A stretch of 64,000 nt of DNA from Chrysaora quinquecirrha (Eukaryota; Cnidaria; Scyphozoa; Semaeostomeae; Pelagiidae): the NCBI GenBank assembly GCA_014526335.1, contig JACTAT010000002.1:5789832-5853831 (forward strand). The letters run 5' to 3'. Positions 36,903-50,562 of this stretch are shown here, in pieces (the first letter of the stretch is position 1; every line of letters starts with the position of its first letter). A program made the position numbers and the translations under genes. The notes under the pieces were generated by a model. It was not told the origin of the DNA, ran no database searches, and saw nothing but the letters and a program-made list of their open reading frames with translations.

Positions 36903-37104
36903 CAGTGGCATAGTCAAGAGAAGGGGCACAGGGGGCAGTCGCCCCAAATCATCGCCAATATTGACCTTGTATATAGGCTCTATAATGGCGTAAAATGTCG
37001 CAGCATACGACTTGGGGTCATTTTGTCTAAAATAACGTCCTAAGTTTCTTTGACCAAGACCTTGTGCCCCTCCAGTTTTGGATGTCTTGCTGGCTACACC
37101 ATTG
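36903..37104. mobile_element. hAT-type MITE, short
   Basis: 202-bp element. The ends are CAGTGGCATAGTCAAGA and, in reverse, CAATGGTGTAGCCAGCA, a diverged version of the termini at 24830. The flanks TTAAAAGG (36895-36902) and TTTAAAGG (37105-37112) are an 8-bp target duplication with one mismatch. Confidence 0.75.
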
Positions 37105-37573
37105 TTTAAAGGTAGGGCGAAAGAGACTACAAATGAACTACATGAAAGAGCGACATCAGAATAGCTCTGAAGATAGATAACAACCAATGAGAAGACTCAT
37201 TCAATACAACATAATTCTAACAGTTTATTGAGATGAACTTACAAATAAACCAATCTTATCATATCACGAGGCGTAGAAAATCATACAGGACCCCAGTAGA
37301 ATTTCTAATACACGTTGTCGACATGTAACTCAACAATTCATTGCTGCTTTAACCTCAGAATAAAAAAGACAAGCCAACGTGGAAGATCATCCTCAATGCC
37401 TTTAGGAGAAACGAAAGAAAAAAGGCCTGGTTGTCTTACTCGAAATGTGGGTGTGGCTGCGCTGATAGGATTCAAGTGCTGACAAATGTTGTACTTTCAA
37501 ATTTGATTGGTGACTACTGATCGCACGATAATGTTCTTAAACAGAACAAAGAATAAACAAAGTTATTTGAGTT

Positions 37574-37740
37574 CAAGGTGAAAGTGAAATGGTGTTTCAG
37601 CGCCAGTGGCTATAATCTCAGAAGTAGAGGAATTTACGAGACCTCTAGTCATGCTGTGACTACCGTGGCTGGGGCTCGAACCTCACCAGCCTCTTGACAT
37701 CACGGGCAAGCTAGATTAAAACTACGCCGACACAGTACCT
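37574..37740 (-). mobile_element. tRNA-derived SINE, copy 3
   Basis: Best-preserved pol III signal of the family: a perfect B box GGTTCGAGCCC on the minus strand near 37670. The head ends at GGTACTGTGTCGGCG (minus), and the tail is AAGGTGAAAGTGAAATGG at 37574. Confidence 0.75.
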
Positions 37741-37988
37741 TAGAAAATCTTATACCAAGAACAAGTTCAGAAGGAGCTCAAAATCTCTCTCGGTTTTACT
37801 AAAGTGCTCTTTTATCTTTTCTAACCCAAATAGCTGAGCTCAACTCAATATCTCGAGACTCGGCTTAAAAAGATATTGAAGAATTCAATCGAATCACTGT
37901 AAAGCCATCAAAAGGAGAGAAGAGCAAAATAACTAGATTGTATTCATTCACTGTAATTCATGTTTCTGTATTCACTCTTGTAACGTTA

Positions 37989-38360
37989 AAATGTGATGCT
38001 TAATGTTCAAAACACTATTGAAATGAACGCTCAAATGTGACGCTTTACGTTCGAAACACTCTCAAAACGTTAAAATTTGTAACTTAGTGTTCGAAACGCT
38101 ATCAGAACTCTAAAATTTGATGCTTTATGTTCGAAATGCTTACTAAAAACGCTAAAATTTGTTGAATAATATTCGAAACACTTTCGAAACGCTAAAATGT
38201 AATGGTTAATGTTTGTAAAACACTCACAACGATAGAATTCGACGCTTTATGTTCGAAACACTCTCGCAACTCTAAAATGTTACGCTTAATGTTCGAAAAA
38301 CTCTCACAACGACAGAATTCGACGCTTTTATGTTCGAAACACTTTCGAAACGCTAAAATC
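37989..38360. repeat. ~40-bp tandem repeat (GCTTTATGTTCGAAACACT)
   Basis: About nine diverged copies of a ~40-bp unit built from CTAAAATGTGACGC and TTATGTTCGAAACACTCTC. It is not open in any frame for long. Confidence 0.85.
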
Positions 38361-38369
38361 TTAACACTC

Positions 38370-39420
38370 TGTTTTCTCTAACAAGACATGTTGACAATTT
38401 CGACATAAAGGCTCCTAAGATTGTGTCGATGTAAACTAGTGATAACTATTAAATTCACAATAAAGTCTGAAAACATGAGAATTTATCAGGCTGAGGAAAC
38501 CACGAAACACGATAAAAGATGGTGAGAATCTGAGATACGAAAAAATCGTATTCTAACGACTCTTATTTCTTATTAAGAGATAGATCTTGCTGAAAGAGTT
38601 TGAAAATGCTGGCAATTATGCTCGAAGGTTTGGAAAACATTATCGAAAATAGAAAAGTTTTATAAATTTGATTGTTTTCAGAAGTTAGGTATTTTCAAAT
38701 TTTGGGTATGCTCAGTTGAGATGAATCGAATGAGGTAGAAGAAATACTAAATACTAAGTTGAGTTGAGAGTTCTGTTCTTAGGTACAAAGTTTTGGTTGG
38801 TAATTACAACAGTAAGCCAGAAGATTAGCTTACGTTGCAGCCCTGAAGCAATGAACTTTTGTAGCAAAGGAGAACCGATTTAAAAATTGTTGATTTGAGG
38901 TATACACTGAATAAAGAAGCTACGCAACAGTTTTGTTTTTGAAATGTCAGACTTTCAATTGTCAAGTACTTTTAACTGCTGAGAAAACATTGTATTTTTC
39001 GTTTTATAAAAGAGTTAGAAGAAAAGCAAAATTTTGGACTGGAACTTTTAACATACTATAGCAAATTGGACGATCTGCTTCTGAAATTTTTCGGATGCAA
39101 AATTGTCAGGTTTTTTCAGTAGCACGATTTTGTAAATTGTTTAGCATTTTAAATTGCGCTAAGGATAATTTACTGCAAAATATAGGAAAGAAAGAGAATA
39201 GTTTAATCTAAAGAAAAAAGAAAAGAGAACAGGTGTACGAAGTAAAAACTAAAATATATAAAAGTAGTAAAAAGTAATAAATAACATACCGATGCTGAAA
39301 ATGAAAACTGTAGCAGACAAGAACAGCTTTGCAACCACTTTTCATCAAAGATCTGAAGAAGGAAAATAATTAATGCGATCGAGTGAATTAATATGACCTC
39401 GATTTAAGATTATCCTCTTT
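38370..39420. other. No feature seen
   Basis: AT-rich sequence without recognisable coding or repeat structure. Confidence 0.4.
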
Positions 39421-39423
39421 CAG

Positions 39424-39609
39424 GTGTTGTGTTTGCACACGATGATAAGAGATCTAGTCGACCTGAGGCCACCAATTGGCTTGATCAAGAATGTGCTTGC
39501 TAAAAACCATGAGAACGTGAACTTCTATCTGTATCGTTACTCTCAGTTCAACGAAAAGGAACTGACTACATATAATAATGTTTGTAGGTGCCTAAATAAA
39601 AGTTTATGA
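39424..39609 (+). pseudogene. Carboxylesterase-like fragment (doubtful)
   Basis: After the acceptor-like CTCTTTCAG a frame reads DLVDLRPPIGLIKNVLAKNH then ENVNFYLYRYSQFNE. The HAxNxxxVYxYxFSYxNE pattern of carboxylesterase/cholinesterase domains is faintly similar. No catalytic serine or neighbouring exon was found. It could be an exon relic or chance. Confidence 0.25.
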
Positions 39610-40403
39610 AAGGCTAATTAACTCACGGGGTGAGTTATTGCACCGAAAGTTAAAAGAACAAAACTAAGAAGCCAGATGTAAGCTTATCGATGACAAAGAC
39701 TTGCTTTCTGCTACACAATGACGAAGCGTTCATTTTCAAACACTTGTTCGCCTTATGGTTAACTATGAAAAACCCTCTGCGCGGAGTTGCGATAAAATAC
39801 ATAGGCACACTTATGGAAACCGCATCGGCGATAAGGAAATTATCTTGAATCATATCTTTTTGACGGGAGAAATTTCAATCGGAATGCCAATAGGTAGAGA
39901 ACTGTCGGGGAAAAGTTTCATTTTTATCTGATCAAAATTATTGTTAATTGTTTGTTCTATATGAAATGATCGAGTAGTCGCGATTGTGTAATAGTGCAAG
40001 AGATTTAAGGCGTTCTTGGGTTGTCGTTGTGGTTGTTCGTACTTTTGTTGTTGTTGTTGTTGTTGTTGTCAGGTTACAATGTGATGATGCAAAGATTCAA
40101 GGTGTGGTGCTTTCTCTAGGCTCGTTACTCTAGTCCCAGGTATTGCTCACGAAACAGAGACTAGCACCAAACTGAGATCGCTTAAACTGGTATTTTAATA
40201 TGAAAAGACATAACAGCTTGTAAGTAACATTTTCCCACTAACTGTCTCCCTAAGGTCTTTTGTTTATAGGCCTAACAGTTAATGATTTCAACCCCTGGAG
40301 TCAGGAGTGGGATTTTAAGAAACTTTGAGGTCTGAAATGTCCAAAATTTTAAGCCACTTTGAGGGCTGGAAAAAGTCCAGCTGCTTACGGAAAAAGAACG
40401 TAA

Positions 40404-40767
40404 TATACGTTTTTTATAAGGAACACCTTCATAAGGAACTCGAGGCTGAAAATTCCCAAAAAATTAAGGAACTTTAAGGAACTGTCGAGGCTCGGATGAA
40501 AAGCTAAGAAACACTCTGTTCAAGAATAAGACGGTTTGTACGAAAGAGGAACAGAACAATAATATATTTCCCATCTTTCTTCCTAAAAAGGCTCCGTTTA
40601 TATTTAAAGTTAGAAAATGAAGCAAGTTTATATGAATTTGCTGTAAAAAAAGTGTATTTTTACATATGTCACTTCAGCCTTAAGGAACTTCAGCCTCATT
40701 TTGTTGAAAAATTAAGGAACTCCAGCCTCAACTCAGACCAAAGGTTCCTTAAAAAAAAACGTGTACC
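40404..40767. mobile_element. MITE with AAGGAAC subterminal repeats, copy 2
   Basis: The left end TATACGTTTTTTATAAGGAA and the right end in reverse TACACGTTTTTTTTTAAGGA match copy 1 at 33131-33540. Several AAGGAAC words lie near both ends. Confidence 0.7.
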
Positions 40768-41701
40768 TTTGAGATTCTTTTCCTAAAACTTATGTACTTT
40801 TGCAGAAGAAATTACCAAAAATGCTTTTATTGTCTAGCTTCTTCAGTCTCCACTAATAGTAAGATGTTTTATAGATGTTCTACCTTGTAAAAACTTCAAA
40901 ATATAAACAAAAAAAGGACACGGTAGCCATTCTTTCTTTTGCAAGTTACGAATCAAAGGAGACCGACTCATTGTGGGTATAAATGTTAAGCTAGAAATCG
41001 AAAAGAAAAATAATAAAACTAATTGTAGTAGCACTGCATCTGCCCCTACAGAAGACAGAGATCCCCTCTTGAAACAAGTAGCGAGTAACTTATGTTGGAT
41101 GTTACAACTGTAGTACTAAACAATGAACCGGCCTGGCTACTTTAATAACAATATTAATGTTACAAAGTATCAGGAATTCAGAAAAGAAAAAGCGGTCAGA
41201 TGAAAGTATTGAGATTTTCTAGAAAGCGGCATGCTACGATAAGATAAACATTGGAAATGCCATCAGGTTCCTACATCTGTATTTGTGACTGAGTACCGAA
41301 ATCAACTCATGCGTGGTCGGAAGGTCTGGTTATACGAAAGCCGAAGAAATATTACGCTGGTAGTGTAGATTACGATTAGATTAGAAAAATAGCAAATTTA
41401 TTAACGATTAATTAAAGGATTGGTGAGAGATTTTAACCGTTACTATGTATGTATGGCAAAATAGGAGCATTTAGCCTTTTAGGATATAAGACTACCTTTT
41501 TAAATCAATCAGCTACTTCAGTATTAATAAGTAGTTTTACAATAAAGAATTGAAGGGGATAAAAGAATGAAAAGCATACTAATTATGTAGCTGAAAAAAA
41601 CATAAATGAATAATAGTGTGAAATAGAATGAACACTAACATAGGTTGGAATATGTTGTAAGAAGTAACTAAAGAAAGCAAAGAATTAAAATTAGATGAGG
41701 G

Positions 41702-41940
41702 TTAAGAGCAAGCAAAGTAAAGCAAAGTAGAGTAAAATAAAGTAAAGTAAAGAAAAGTAAAGTAAAGTAAAGTAAATTAAAGTAAAGAAAAGAAAAGCAG
41801 TTAAGTAAAGTAAAGAAAACTAAAGCAAAGTAAAGAAAAGTAAAGAAAGTAAAGAAAAGAAAAGTAAAGTAAAGTAAAGTAAAGAAAAGTAAAGTAAAGA
41901 AAAGTAAAGTAAAGTAAAGAACAGTGAAGTACGGTAAAGT
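41702..41940. repeat. GTAAA pentanucleotide microsatellite
   Basis: Long imperfect (AAAGT)n run with AAAAG interruptions. The aromatic-rich minus-strand frame over it is an artefact of the repeat. Confidence 0.9.
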
Positions 41941-42010
41941 AAGAAGGAGTTAATAAAGCAAAGGGAAGGAAAGCAAAGTAATTCAAACAAAGGTTAAGTA
42001 AAGATAAGTA

Positions 42011-43900
42011 TATACATACAAGGGCTAGTCTTATTCTCGCATTATGGCACAAGCAAACGGATAACCTTCATCCAAATAAGATTAAACTTGACTGGCTAAC
42101 AGGGTTTGCAACTTTAAGTGGTGATTGTATTTCGTTATCTACGAAAATTGGGATAAGATGAATGTAACTCAATGAATTAATCTTGCACTTCAAGTTATAA
42201 TTAAATCAAAATTACACAGGATAAACTGACTTCATCTAATAACAACCACAGTATAACCAAAGACTGAAGCAAAACTAAAAACAATTGTCAGGAAAAACCA
42301 GCTAGATTCCTCTAAATCCACACCAAAAACAACTCAAATGAAATAGATACAACAAAAAGCAACAAAATCAAACAGCCAATTCTGAAGTTACTGAAAATCT
42401 ACTCTCCTTTTCTAAACTTGAATTTGAAAGATGGTCACCCATATTATCAAACCTTTTACAGAAGAGGCGGGTGTGGTCAAATTAATTTTATCACACAACG
42501 TTAACTCCATTGCCAGCCCAGTACTGTTTTCATGTCGCCATTCTAAAAACCCTAATGCTCACACTAATTTTAAAGATTTTCAAACCAAAGAGTACAAACT
42601 CCATTCAGCGCTCCCTATCTCTAAGGCTTATGATTTTCAGGTCAAAGCATAAAGAACAAGCATTTTGAAATGAGTGGAAAGAGGGAGTTTGAAAGAAAAT
42701 GATGATTAATAAGCATGTTTATGTCTTAGAAAATCACATGTCATGAAGATGGTTAAAGATAACGGGGACTGCAAAGTTAGCAAAAGCAAAGCATGGGCGT
42801 GACTCTCTCAACTCATTGCATTTAACCAATGTTATCACTGCTAGCTGAAATGCTCGACAACCAGACAGATCACAGGCACCTAGGCTCACTAAAAAGGTCG
42901 TAAATTCGCAACGAATTGTTGCCGTGAGTCTTGTAGACACCACACTGGATCAAGGAGCATGCTTCTATTGTTGTAAAAGTGTTCCTGCTGTGAAAATGTT
43001 GTCGATGCTGTCTGAAGAGCCTAACTTGATATCTAAACGTTTTCCAAATAAAAACAATGGCGACATAAGGTGGGGGAGCAGCACAGTGTCTCTGAGTCGC
43101 AGTTATCGGTTGTGAGTTGAATAGCTGGACGCTGAAACTACAGTTTGGACGATCTCGGTATGGTGCTAGACTCGCTTTGATGAGGAACACTCACAGCGCA
43201 GTTCGATTGCTAGAGCAAAGTATGCTGGGTTTATTCCAGTCGATTATGATGCTAAAGAACCAATAAAGTCGTACATAGCCCTTCGGATGACCATACGGCT
43301 AGAGAAACTTCAAATATGGAAAAGCAAGTCATACCTGCATATCAGTCTCGTTCAAGTGAAAACCAATAGGAGGCTAAGGATGCTGTTTCTTGATACACTA
43401 TAGATAGACAAGTCCTCTGTAAAAATGATAAAAAATAATAATGGGTCTAGTGATACACAAACATGATGCAAAGCTCAAGCAAAGGAGTAAAGGTTTTAAA
43501 AACTGAGCTGTGTCTATAGCTTAGCTTTAGAAGAGCAGAGGTGTGCCGAAGTTTTTGCTTTTCTGATCCAAGTTCATTCAATAAGCTGAGAGTTCAACAA
43601 GGTCTTATCTGCAAAGCAATCTGAAAGAGGAATAACCCGACACAGCAAATTCGCATATTCACAGCAAACATATTAAACATGACCCAAATGACTGAAGAAA
43701 ATTCTACAAGACAGTGTAAATTGCTCTTCTAAAGTAGCTATTCTGTGCTAAAACATTCCGTGTAAAAGGAAGCAATGAATTAGGGATTATTCATCGACAT
43801 CAATTTTGTCAATGAGAAAGTCAACAAACGCAGTTCTAAATCTTAAAATTCGTACACTTATAACCAGAAACAATTTTTTTCGGAAGCAGTTTTTTTCAAG
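42011..43900. other. No gene recognised
   Basis: Short frames occur at 42431-42652 (+), 42924-43115 (+) and 42870-43190 (-). None shows a family motif or convincing splice context. Confidence 0.4.
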
Positions 43901-43904
43901 CCGA

Positions 43905-44027
43905 CGACAGTCACACCATCAATATCATCGTCAAGACTGCCACAGTTATCATCACTATCAACATCACCATTACGATGATCATCAGCATGATTCTCATTAT
44001 CATCATCATCATCCTCATTATCACCCT

Positions 44028-44069
<42 letters not shown>

Positions 44070-44105
44070 TATCATCATCAGCATCCTCATCATCATGATC
44101 ATCAA

Positions 44106-44137
<32 letters not shown>

Positions 44138-44300
44138 GCATCAGCATCATCAGCATCATCATCACGCACAGGATCATCATCATTAATAACCATTAACAAT
44201 CAAAACCATCAATCCACATCATCATCATCAACATTATAATCATCTTCATCATCGCAATCATCGTCAAAATCATTATCATCATCATAATCGCCATAATCAG
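43905..44300. repeat. CAT/ATC trinucleotide microsatellite
   Basis: Nearly pure (ATC)n from about 43980 to 44160 with looser flanks. It yields poly-His, poly-Ile and poly-Met frames that are not genes. Confidence 0.95.
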
Positions 44301-45101
44301 TGACCTCATCACCAATATCATTAATTGACTATTTAACTATTCTTCATATGTATTGATAATAACATAATTCGATAAAGTCACCTTTCGTTCTTTGCTGATG
44401 TCAGCATCTCCACGAGTCCATATAGATTAGCAGTAGTCGATGCATGATAATGGATGCACATTTGATATTGTCAAATCATTTCAAATTTAAACGAACATAA
44501 TTGTTCATAATTTCTACAAAATAGAATCTGGAGAAAATCTACAATAAACATTTCAATCACATACGTTTTAAATTCTTAACATTTAGACTTGAAACATAAA
44601 TTACTCTGTAATCTTATATTGATTCTTTGTGGACCATTTCCATTTGCTTCAATAGAGGCTTTGCGGTATTCACTGTTTGATGGTTTAGAACATTTAATGA
44701 TTTTCTACATTTTCTATTGAAGAGTGTGTTTGAAAAGGAGCCTGCCCTTCACTTTTGGAAAAACAGCAATTTAGCTACCTAGCTTAGCATTTAGACTTTG
44801 CCAAAGGTTTACAGGATGACATTAGCCTTTAACTGTTGAATGCCTACACATTAAACACCTAATATCTTGCATGTTTCTACCCATTACTGTTTGAATGGTG
44901 TTGTACGAAAGATGCCCCAAGTGTTGCTAATTGCATCGAATAGGGGAAGTTGACTGCTAAGTTTGCCACTATAGTAATGCATTTTACTACATTTAGAAAT
45001 ACTTTATCCATATAATTACTGGACTATTCCAACCACTTAAATATCCCAGTTTCGTAAAACTCTTCAAAGACTAAACATTTATATATCAAATTTAAAATAT
45101 A

Positions 45102-48100
45102 TTACGTTTCTAATATGGTTTTCTTCACTCCATTCAGTTCAATATCTGGTTTCTTTGAAGGGTAAATTAAAAACAGAAACAATTGGAATATTCCAAGAAC
45201 ACACCCAGCCGCATTTGGAATCTGAATATGAATAAATTCTCTATTAGACTCGAAATAAACATCTTTGGACACACGTAAAAGCTTTAAAGAATGCCCAAGC
45301 CTTCTTCGCTAACCTTAGTTCTGTATGATTTAAAGACTATTCTGAATAATCTACGCCGAGCAGTGAGAACGTGTTTAACAATCCACTGAAAGCCTCTGAC
45401 TGCCTTAATCGTACGAAAATTCAAAATGGATTGAAATAACCTGGATACAAAGGTTTTTATGCATCTCGTATACCATCTCGGTGGTACCGTCTTGCCCTTT
45501 CTTTTTAGTAAATGTCTTGCTTTCTAATAATGATTAGGTATTTGAATTTGAGTTTTACAAAACTTCGAAATTGCGAGAAATAACAGAAACATCTTACGAC
45601 CTACTTTTTCATCTGATACCCCTTAGAGTATAAACGTCAGAAACAGACTGAAACAATTGTCTAAGGCGGAATTCATACCCAGATGCGGATCGAAATGCAC
45701 AAATCAGAAAAGTGAAGCTAAATTGGTATTGTGTTTTGAACACCCATGAATAACGGACTCATAAATGAGTGCGAAACGTTATACCCATCCAGTGTTCTCA
45801 ATAGTCTCAATACTTTAAAGATGTCGCTTAGAATATTAGACTCAATAACTGATGAAAAAGGCTAAAACAAATGCTGCATGTTACCAGCAATCTTAACTGG
45901 GAGCTTTCGTGAATAATCGTAAAAAATTCGAACTGCCAGAGATAGGATATAGATGCTAAACTGACCACTGACCATCTTTAAGCTGTCAATGGACCTCGAG
46001 TCTTAATGAGAGTGCCGTCTGAGAAGACACCGGAACATTCTCAAATAGTTGGACAATTAAAATAGAACCATAGACCCTTCACCGAAACCTCAATTCACTA
46101 AATGATTGGCTCGAGCAGAAATCAAAGGAGTTTTCAGCGTGAACTATTGTTCGTTTAACGACACTCATTTGAAGAAATCGATCGTGTATCATTAGTGATT
46201 TACTCGTTAATTGTACTCGTCGACAAAATGAAATGGAAATTGTTGCCACTTACCACCACAAATATATCACTGATTAGAAATCCAAAAGTTGTCCATAAAC
46301 AACATGATATGAAACAAATAAATACAAATGGAAATGACATTGTTGCCACACTTTTTGTCCTCACTATTTCTCTCTAAAAGAAACACAAAGTAAAAATCAA
46401 AAGATTAAGTTTACACACTAGGTTCCCTAATGATTCAAATATATTCCATTATCAAATACCTGATTCCTTCTCTCAAAATAAACCGTCTCGTAACATCAAG
46501 ATAGACTTGTCTCGTAACATCGTTTTCCTTCAAGTTAAAGCCTCATTTACATCAAGAGTAGAAACGTTTCTAGGAGGTCTTTCAAATGAAACTTTTCAGA
46601 ACAAAATGATTAAAATGATTGAAGTTATAAAGTAAAAAGCATAAACCTAGGTGCCGACAGAATGACCCAATCTCATCCGGCTAAGCTTTAGATATTATCT
46701 CTGTGAATTTGTTTGTTAAATGCAAAGCAATGCTCCCTTCACAAATGGACGTCCTAGCTTCTATCTGAAGGAATACAAAAGGAACAATTGTTCTGGTTTA
46801 AGACTTATTTTACTTACTAAAGTAACAAGTGGTGATGCAGTCATGACAATCGATAGAAGTGTGCCAAACAGTCCAAGATGATTAGCTGCAATAGCATCAG
46901 TTGCAGCAATATATTTTGCGTAAAACAATGCTCCATATAAAGGTACCACTGAGAATAGCAGTGTCATATTGACTTTCTTCTGTAAAATTAAAGAAACAAT
47001 AACACTCATTACAAGATTGCCGTGAATAATGGAAACACCTCAAGATACTTAAAACCTTTTTGTTGAGAATCTGGCCCACAACCACAAACTGCAAGCAAGA
47101 CTCAAAAGATGGGAGGGACCAGGGTTGAGGTCTCTATTAGTTAACCTACAGCACTAAATAAACCATTTTAACTTCACCATAACTTTACGAGTTTAAAGGA
47201 AAGATTCAAAAAACAAGATCCACTCTTACTAGAGCTCATTTTATAAGACTTGTACAATGAAAGTGACCCAAACACAATACACCACGACTAAGGGACTTAC
47301 CTTCTCTCTTGAATAAATGTGATATATACAGATATATACAACTTGTAGTAATGAACCAATAGTATTCACAATTTTGATTGTCCCATTATTTGTAAGGAAA
47401 CCATATTTAAGCCAAATTGTAGAGCTTGAGGAAAAAGAACTTAACATTATGCATAAAGAACAATAGGCAAATCAAATTAATTTATTCCCATTTGTGTTTA
47501 ATGCATATGAAACGAGATGCATATGGGAACATAGTTGATAGAAAAACACTGTGTATTTCTATTGACTATGATGGGAATCAGAAAATGCTAATGATCAGTA
47601 AAGAACAAGGTACTTCTGATGCAGCTATGATGAGAAAAAGAAAGATCCAAAGTAGATTTTATTCACCGTTTGTCCAGTTAAGAAAGCAAGATGCTATAGG
47701 CTTAATGGAATCATGTGCTCTAATCCATCTTGGTGTCAGAAAGCTTGGGATAGATATTAGGCTTGAGCCTTAGCCTAGAAGCATCACATCCAAGGTCAGA
47801 GGCACTGGAAACAAGGTATTGGGGCACCAGGCAGGGGGGAAGAAGGAAAAGCTTCAGGGCAAAACAATATGGATCTGTGAAATGACATGACAGTGATACT
47901 GACTATTGACGCGGGCATTAGATAGTGTTGTGTTTTCTATTTTAGGCCATCCGATCATGGTAAAATTTCCAATCATCTTACCCTCCAGAAAGATACAGTG
48001 AAACAGATGCAGATAAAGCAGACCAAGATATAATTGAAAGCAACGATATCTCCATGAGAAACAGGAATGAACTAAGCAGTAAATCCGACTTTTGATTCAA

Positions 48101-50355
48101 ATAGAATAAAATAATCTTTTTCTAACTAAAAATGCCTTTAGGCCATGACCGCCATGATTGACTTGAAAACATGAGTTTTTGACAGATCAGTGCAAACCTC
48201 GTGTCTAGAAAAGTGAATACGAGGCAGACATATGGCAACAACAAAAATACGCGTCAAGCCGTCCTGAGGCTTTGGCATGGCAAAACGATCAAACGTTGTT
48301 AGTCAAACATTTGAAATTTTCTTGTCAAGCAATATGTTTGACCGTTGCTTGCGTCAAGCAGAAAATGTTTTTGAACTTTTTTGCAACATTTGAGCACCTA
48401 GCTATGCAAAATGGCGGATCAAGAAGGATAGAAGGATAAATCTACATAATCTGAAAAGTAAAAACATTGCTCAGTGCCGAGACAATGTGGCTGAGGCGTC
48501 GCATCTTACGGTGGTTCCCGTTACAGGAAATCGCTATTCTCCCGTGAATCTTCGGCCAGCAAAGGGGATGGGACTATCCGGCCCCCAGACCATGTGCTTA
48601 CGCTTAGATATCCCGCCAACTTCCGATTCACACACTGAACATTTACGGATGATACAGTCTTTATACTGACAGAATTTCTTAAAGTAATCCAGGCAATTGT
48701 GGGAAAACTTTTCCGCGCATGCGTTATTTCTGACTCGCGGATGTGAAAAAAATAAATTCCTTGCTCTACGGAAAAGTCAGTTCCTTGCGGATGTATAAAT
48801 TCCTTGCTTCTACAGTGGTACAGTGGTGCTAGAAGGAAAATTCACAACTAATGTCAAGTTACTATCTTGTGAACGACAATGTTTAACCAGAATTTTTCCT
48901 CGCTTTAACTAGACCAAGAGTACTGCGCAACGCGTTTCTATTACGCGTACGAATATTCTATTATTCTCTGCAAAAATGACTCGAAAATCAAAATGTCACG
49001 CAGAAATGATCGCAAAATCACTCTAAAACCTCAATTACTCTAGTATACTGAGAACATTCTGTTCGATAAATAATTTCATAATACTACTGTAAGTAGTGTG
49101 TGCCTGTTTTTGATGTGATTATATATTTTCGCTTATCCAGAATTTTGGATTGTCCGCAAATTTTAAATATCTCCTGTCCCGAGTAGGCCGGATAATCGAA
49201 TAACTAGTGTACTCGCTACGAGGTCTTCTTTGTAAACCTATGCATGAATTTGCTGACTTCTTTGGGTCTTCACAATTAGCACTGCTTCAGCCTTCATTAT
49301 TAATGACACGACAATCTACTGTGTGTATACCTCCATAACTCCACTCGTTAATGGTCCGATGGGGTCGCAACACTCCACAATCATTCTAAGAAGTCATAGT
49401 TATCTTCGACATCGATCTCTATTGGATTGGCAAACTGGATAACGGCTCAGAAAATTGTAATTTAAAGATCCCTAAATAGTCATTGGAGCGACGACTCTAC
49501 CTCAATAATTCTCCTCGGGATGGAGATTAGGCTTTAAGCCAAATGCATCAAATCCAGGGTCCGAGGCACTGGAAACAAGGTATCAGGGTACCAGGCAGGG
49601 GCGCAGAAGGAAGAACTTCAGGGCAAAACAATAAGATAATAAAAGAATTTCACAATTTTTATGGCCTTGGCCAGCACTCCCCCCACCATGCTTCCAGCAC
49701 CCCTGGCCAGGGTCAAGGTCTCATATTTGTTATTTTATTCCTGAGTTACTTGTCATCTGTCATCTGGCACTTACACCATTTCACCTTCACCTTGACCTAT
49801 TGAAGGGGGGACATTAGCTTCCTTTTTTCTTGAAAACAGAACTACCTATAGCAAAAATGGTTCAAAACACTGAAAAGACAATAATAATAAGCATGATATT
49901 ACCCATACATATTTTTCATATATCTTAGCCAATGAAGCAATGAACCAAGCTGATGGCTTATATAATAGAAAAATGGCTTAAAATAATCAAGAACACATAA
50001 TCATGTTTTCAAATCAAATCAATCTAATAAACCCACCTGAAACAGGTAGCAATAAATGGAAACAATGGAACATGTCCAACCGTCTTTCTCCTTACTATGT
50101 CCAAACAAGTCAATCTAAAAATTAACGAAATTTTCAATGTATATTGATGAAGAAAACTTCCTTTAATTTTGGATCTGTGAAATGACATGACAGTGATACT
50201 GACTATTGACGCGGGCATTAGATAGTGTTGTGTTTTCTATTTTAGGCCATCCGATCATGGTAAAATTTCCAATCATCTTACCCTCCAGAAAGATACAGTG
50301 AAACAGATGCAGATAAAGCAGACCAAGATATAATTGAAAGCAACGATATCTCCAT
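45102..50355 (-). CDS. SLC50A1: SWEET sugar transporter (SLC50 family), six exons
   Basis: Bidirectional uniporter of glucose-type sugars, two three-helix MtN3 repeats joined by a linker helix. Exons in transcript order: 50355-50282, 50114-50037, 47424-47301, 46979-46818, 46373-46254, 45221-45102 (stop TAA). Phases fit throughout, 678 nt, 225 residues, the usual family length. Seen: start MEISLLSIISW, then DIVRRKTVGHVPLFPFIAT, IWLKYGFLTNNGTIKIVNT, HLGLFGTLLSIVMTASPLVT, VRTKSVATMSFPFVF and IPNAAGCVLGIFQLFLF. Both MtN3 repeats keep the proline before the hydrophobic helix (FPF, SFPF). The start is the only ATG at the head of exon 1. A near-identical copy of exon 1 and its upstream DNA sits in intron 2. 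Cellular role is inferred from family. Confidence 0.95.
47755..47869. repeat. Dispersed repeat R, copy 1
   Basis: GAGGCACTGGAAACAAGGTA and GGGCAAAACAATA are shared with 49516-49632. The copy abuts the duplicated exon-1 segment exactly at its end. Confidence 0.7.
47870..48402 (-). repeat. Duplicate of SWEET promoter and exon 1 inside intron 2
   Basis: 533 bp nearly identical to 50170-50700. By eye they differ by one substitution and two single-base homopolymer indels. It contains a full copy of SWEET exon 1 (48055-47982, identical coding bases and donor) plus upstream sequence. It ends inside a MITE at 48402. Its donor phase would fit exon 3, giving an in-frame product without exon 2. Confidence 0.95.
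48403..49515. other. SWEET intron 2 sequence, no feature assigned
   Basis: Partly GC-rich (48490-48640), then AT-rich. TTCCTTGCGGATGT words recur near 48730-48800. GGATAATCGAATAACTAGTG near 49190 resembles a pogo/Tigger-type end, but no partner end was secure. Confidence 0.35.
49516..49632. repeat. Dispersed repeat R, copy 2
   Basis: Similar to 47755-47869, with the shared tail GGGCAAAACAATA. A SINE-family tail (ACACCATTTCACCTTCACC) follows at 49778-49796. Confidence 0.7.
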
Positions 50356-50562
50356 GAGAAACAGGAATGAACTAAGCAGTAAATCCGATTTTTGATTCAA
50401 ATAGAATAAAATAATCTTTTTCTAACTAAAATGCCTTTAGGCCATGACCGCCATGATTGACTTGAAAACATGAGTTTTTGACAGATCAGTGCAAACCTCG
50501 TGTCTAGAAAAGTGAATACGAGGCAGACATATGGCAACAACAAAAATACGCGTCAAGCCGTC

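Noticed and set aside
41801..42052. Hydrophobic 83-residue minus-strand frame
   Set aside because: It is produced by the GTAAA microsatellite.
43806..44196. Histidine-, isoleucine- and methionine-rich frames
   Set aside because: All are translations of the same ATC microsatellite in different frames.
47426..47773. 115-residue plus-strand frame overlapping SWEET intron 2
   Set aside because: It has no recognised motif, and its start lies at the edge of SWEET exon 3 on the opposite strand. It is likely chance, though its length is notable.
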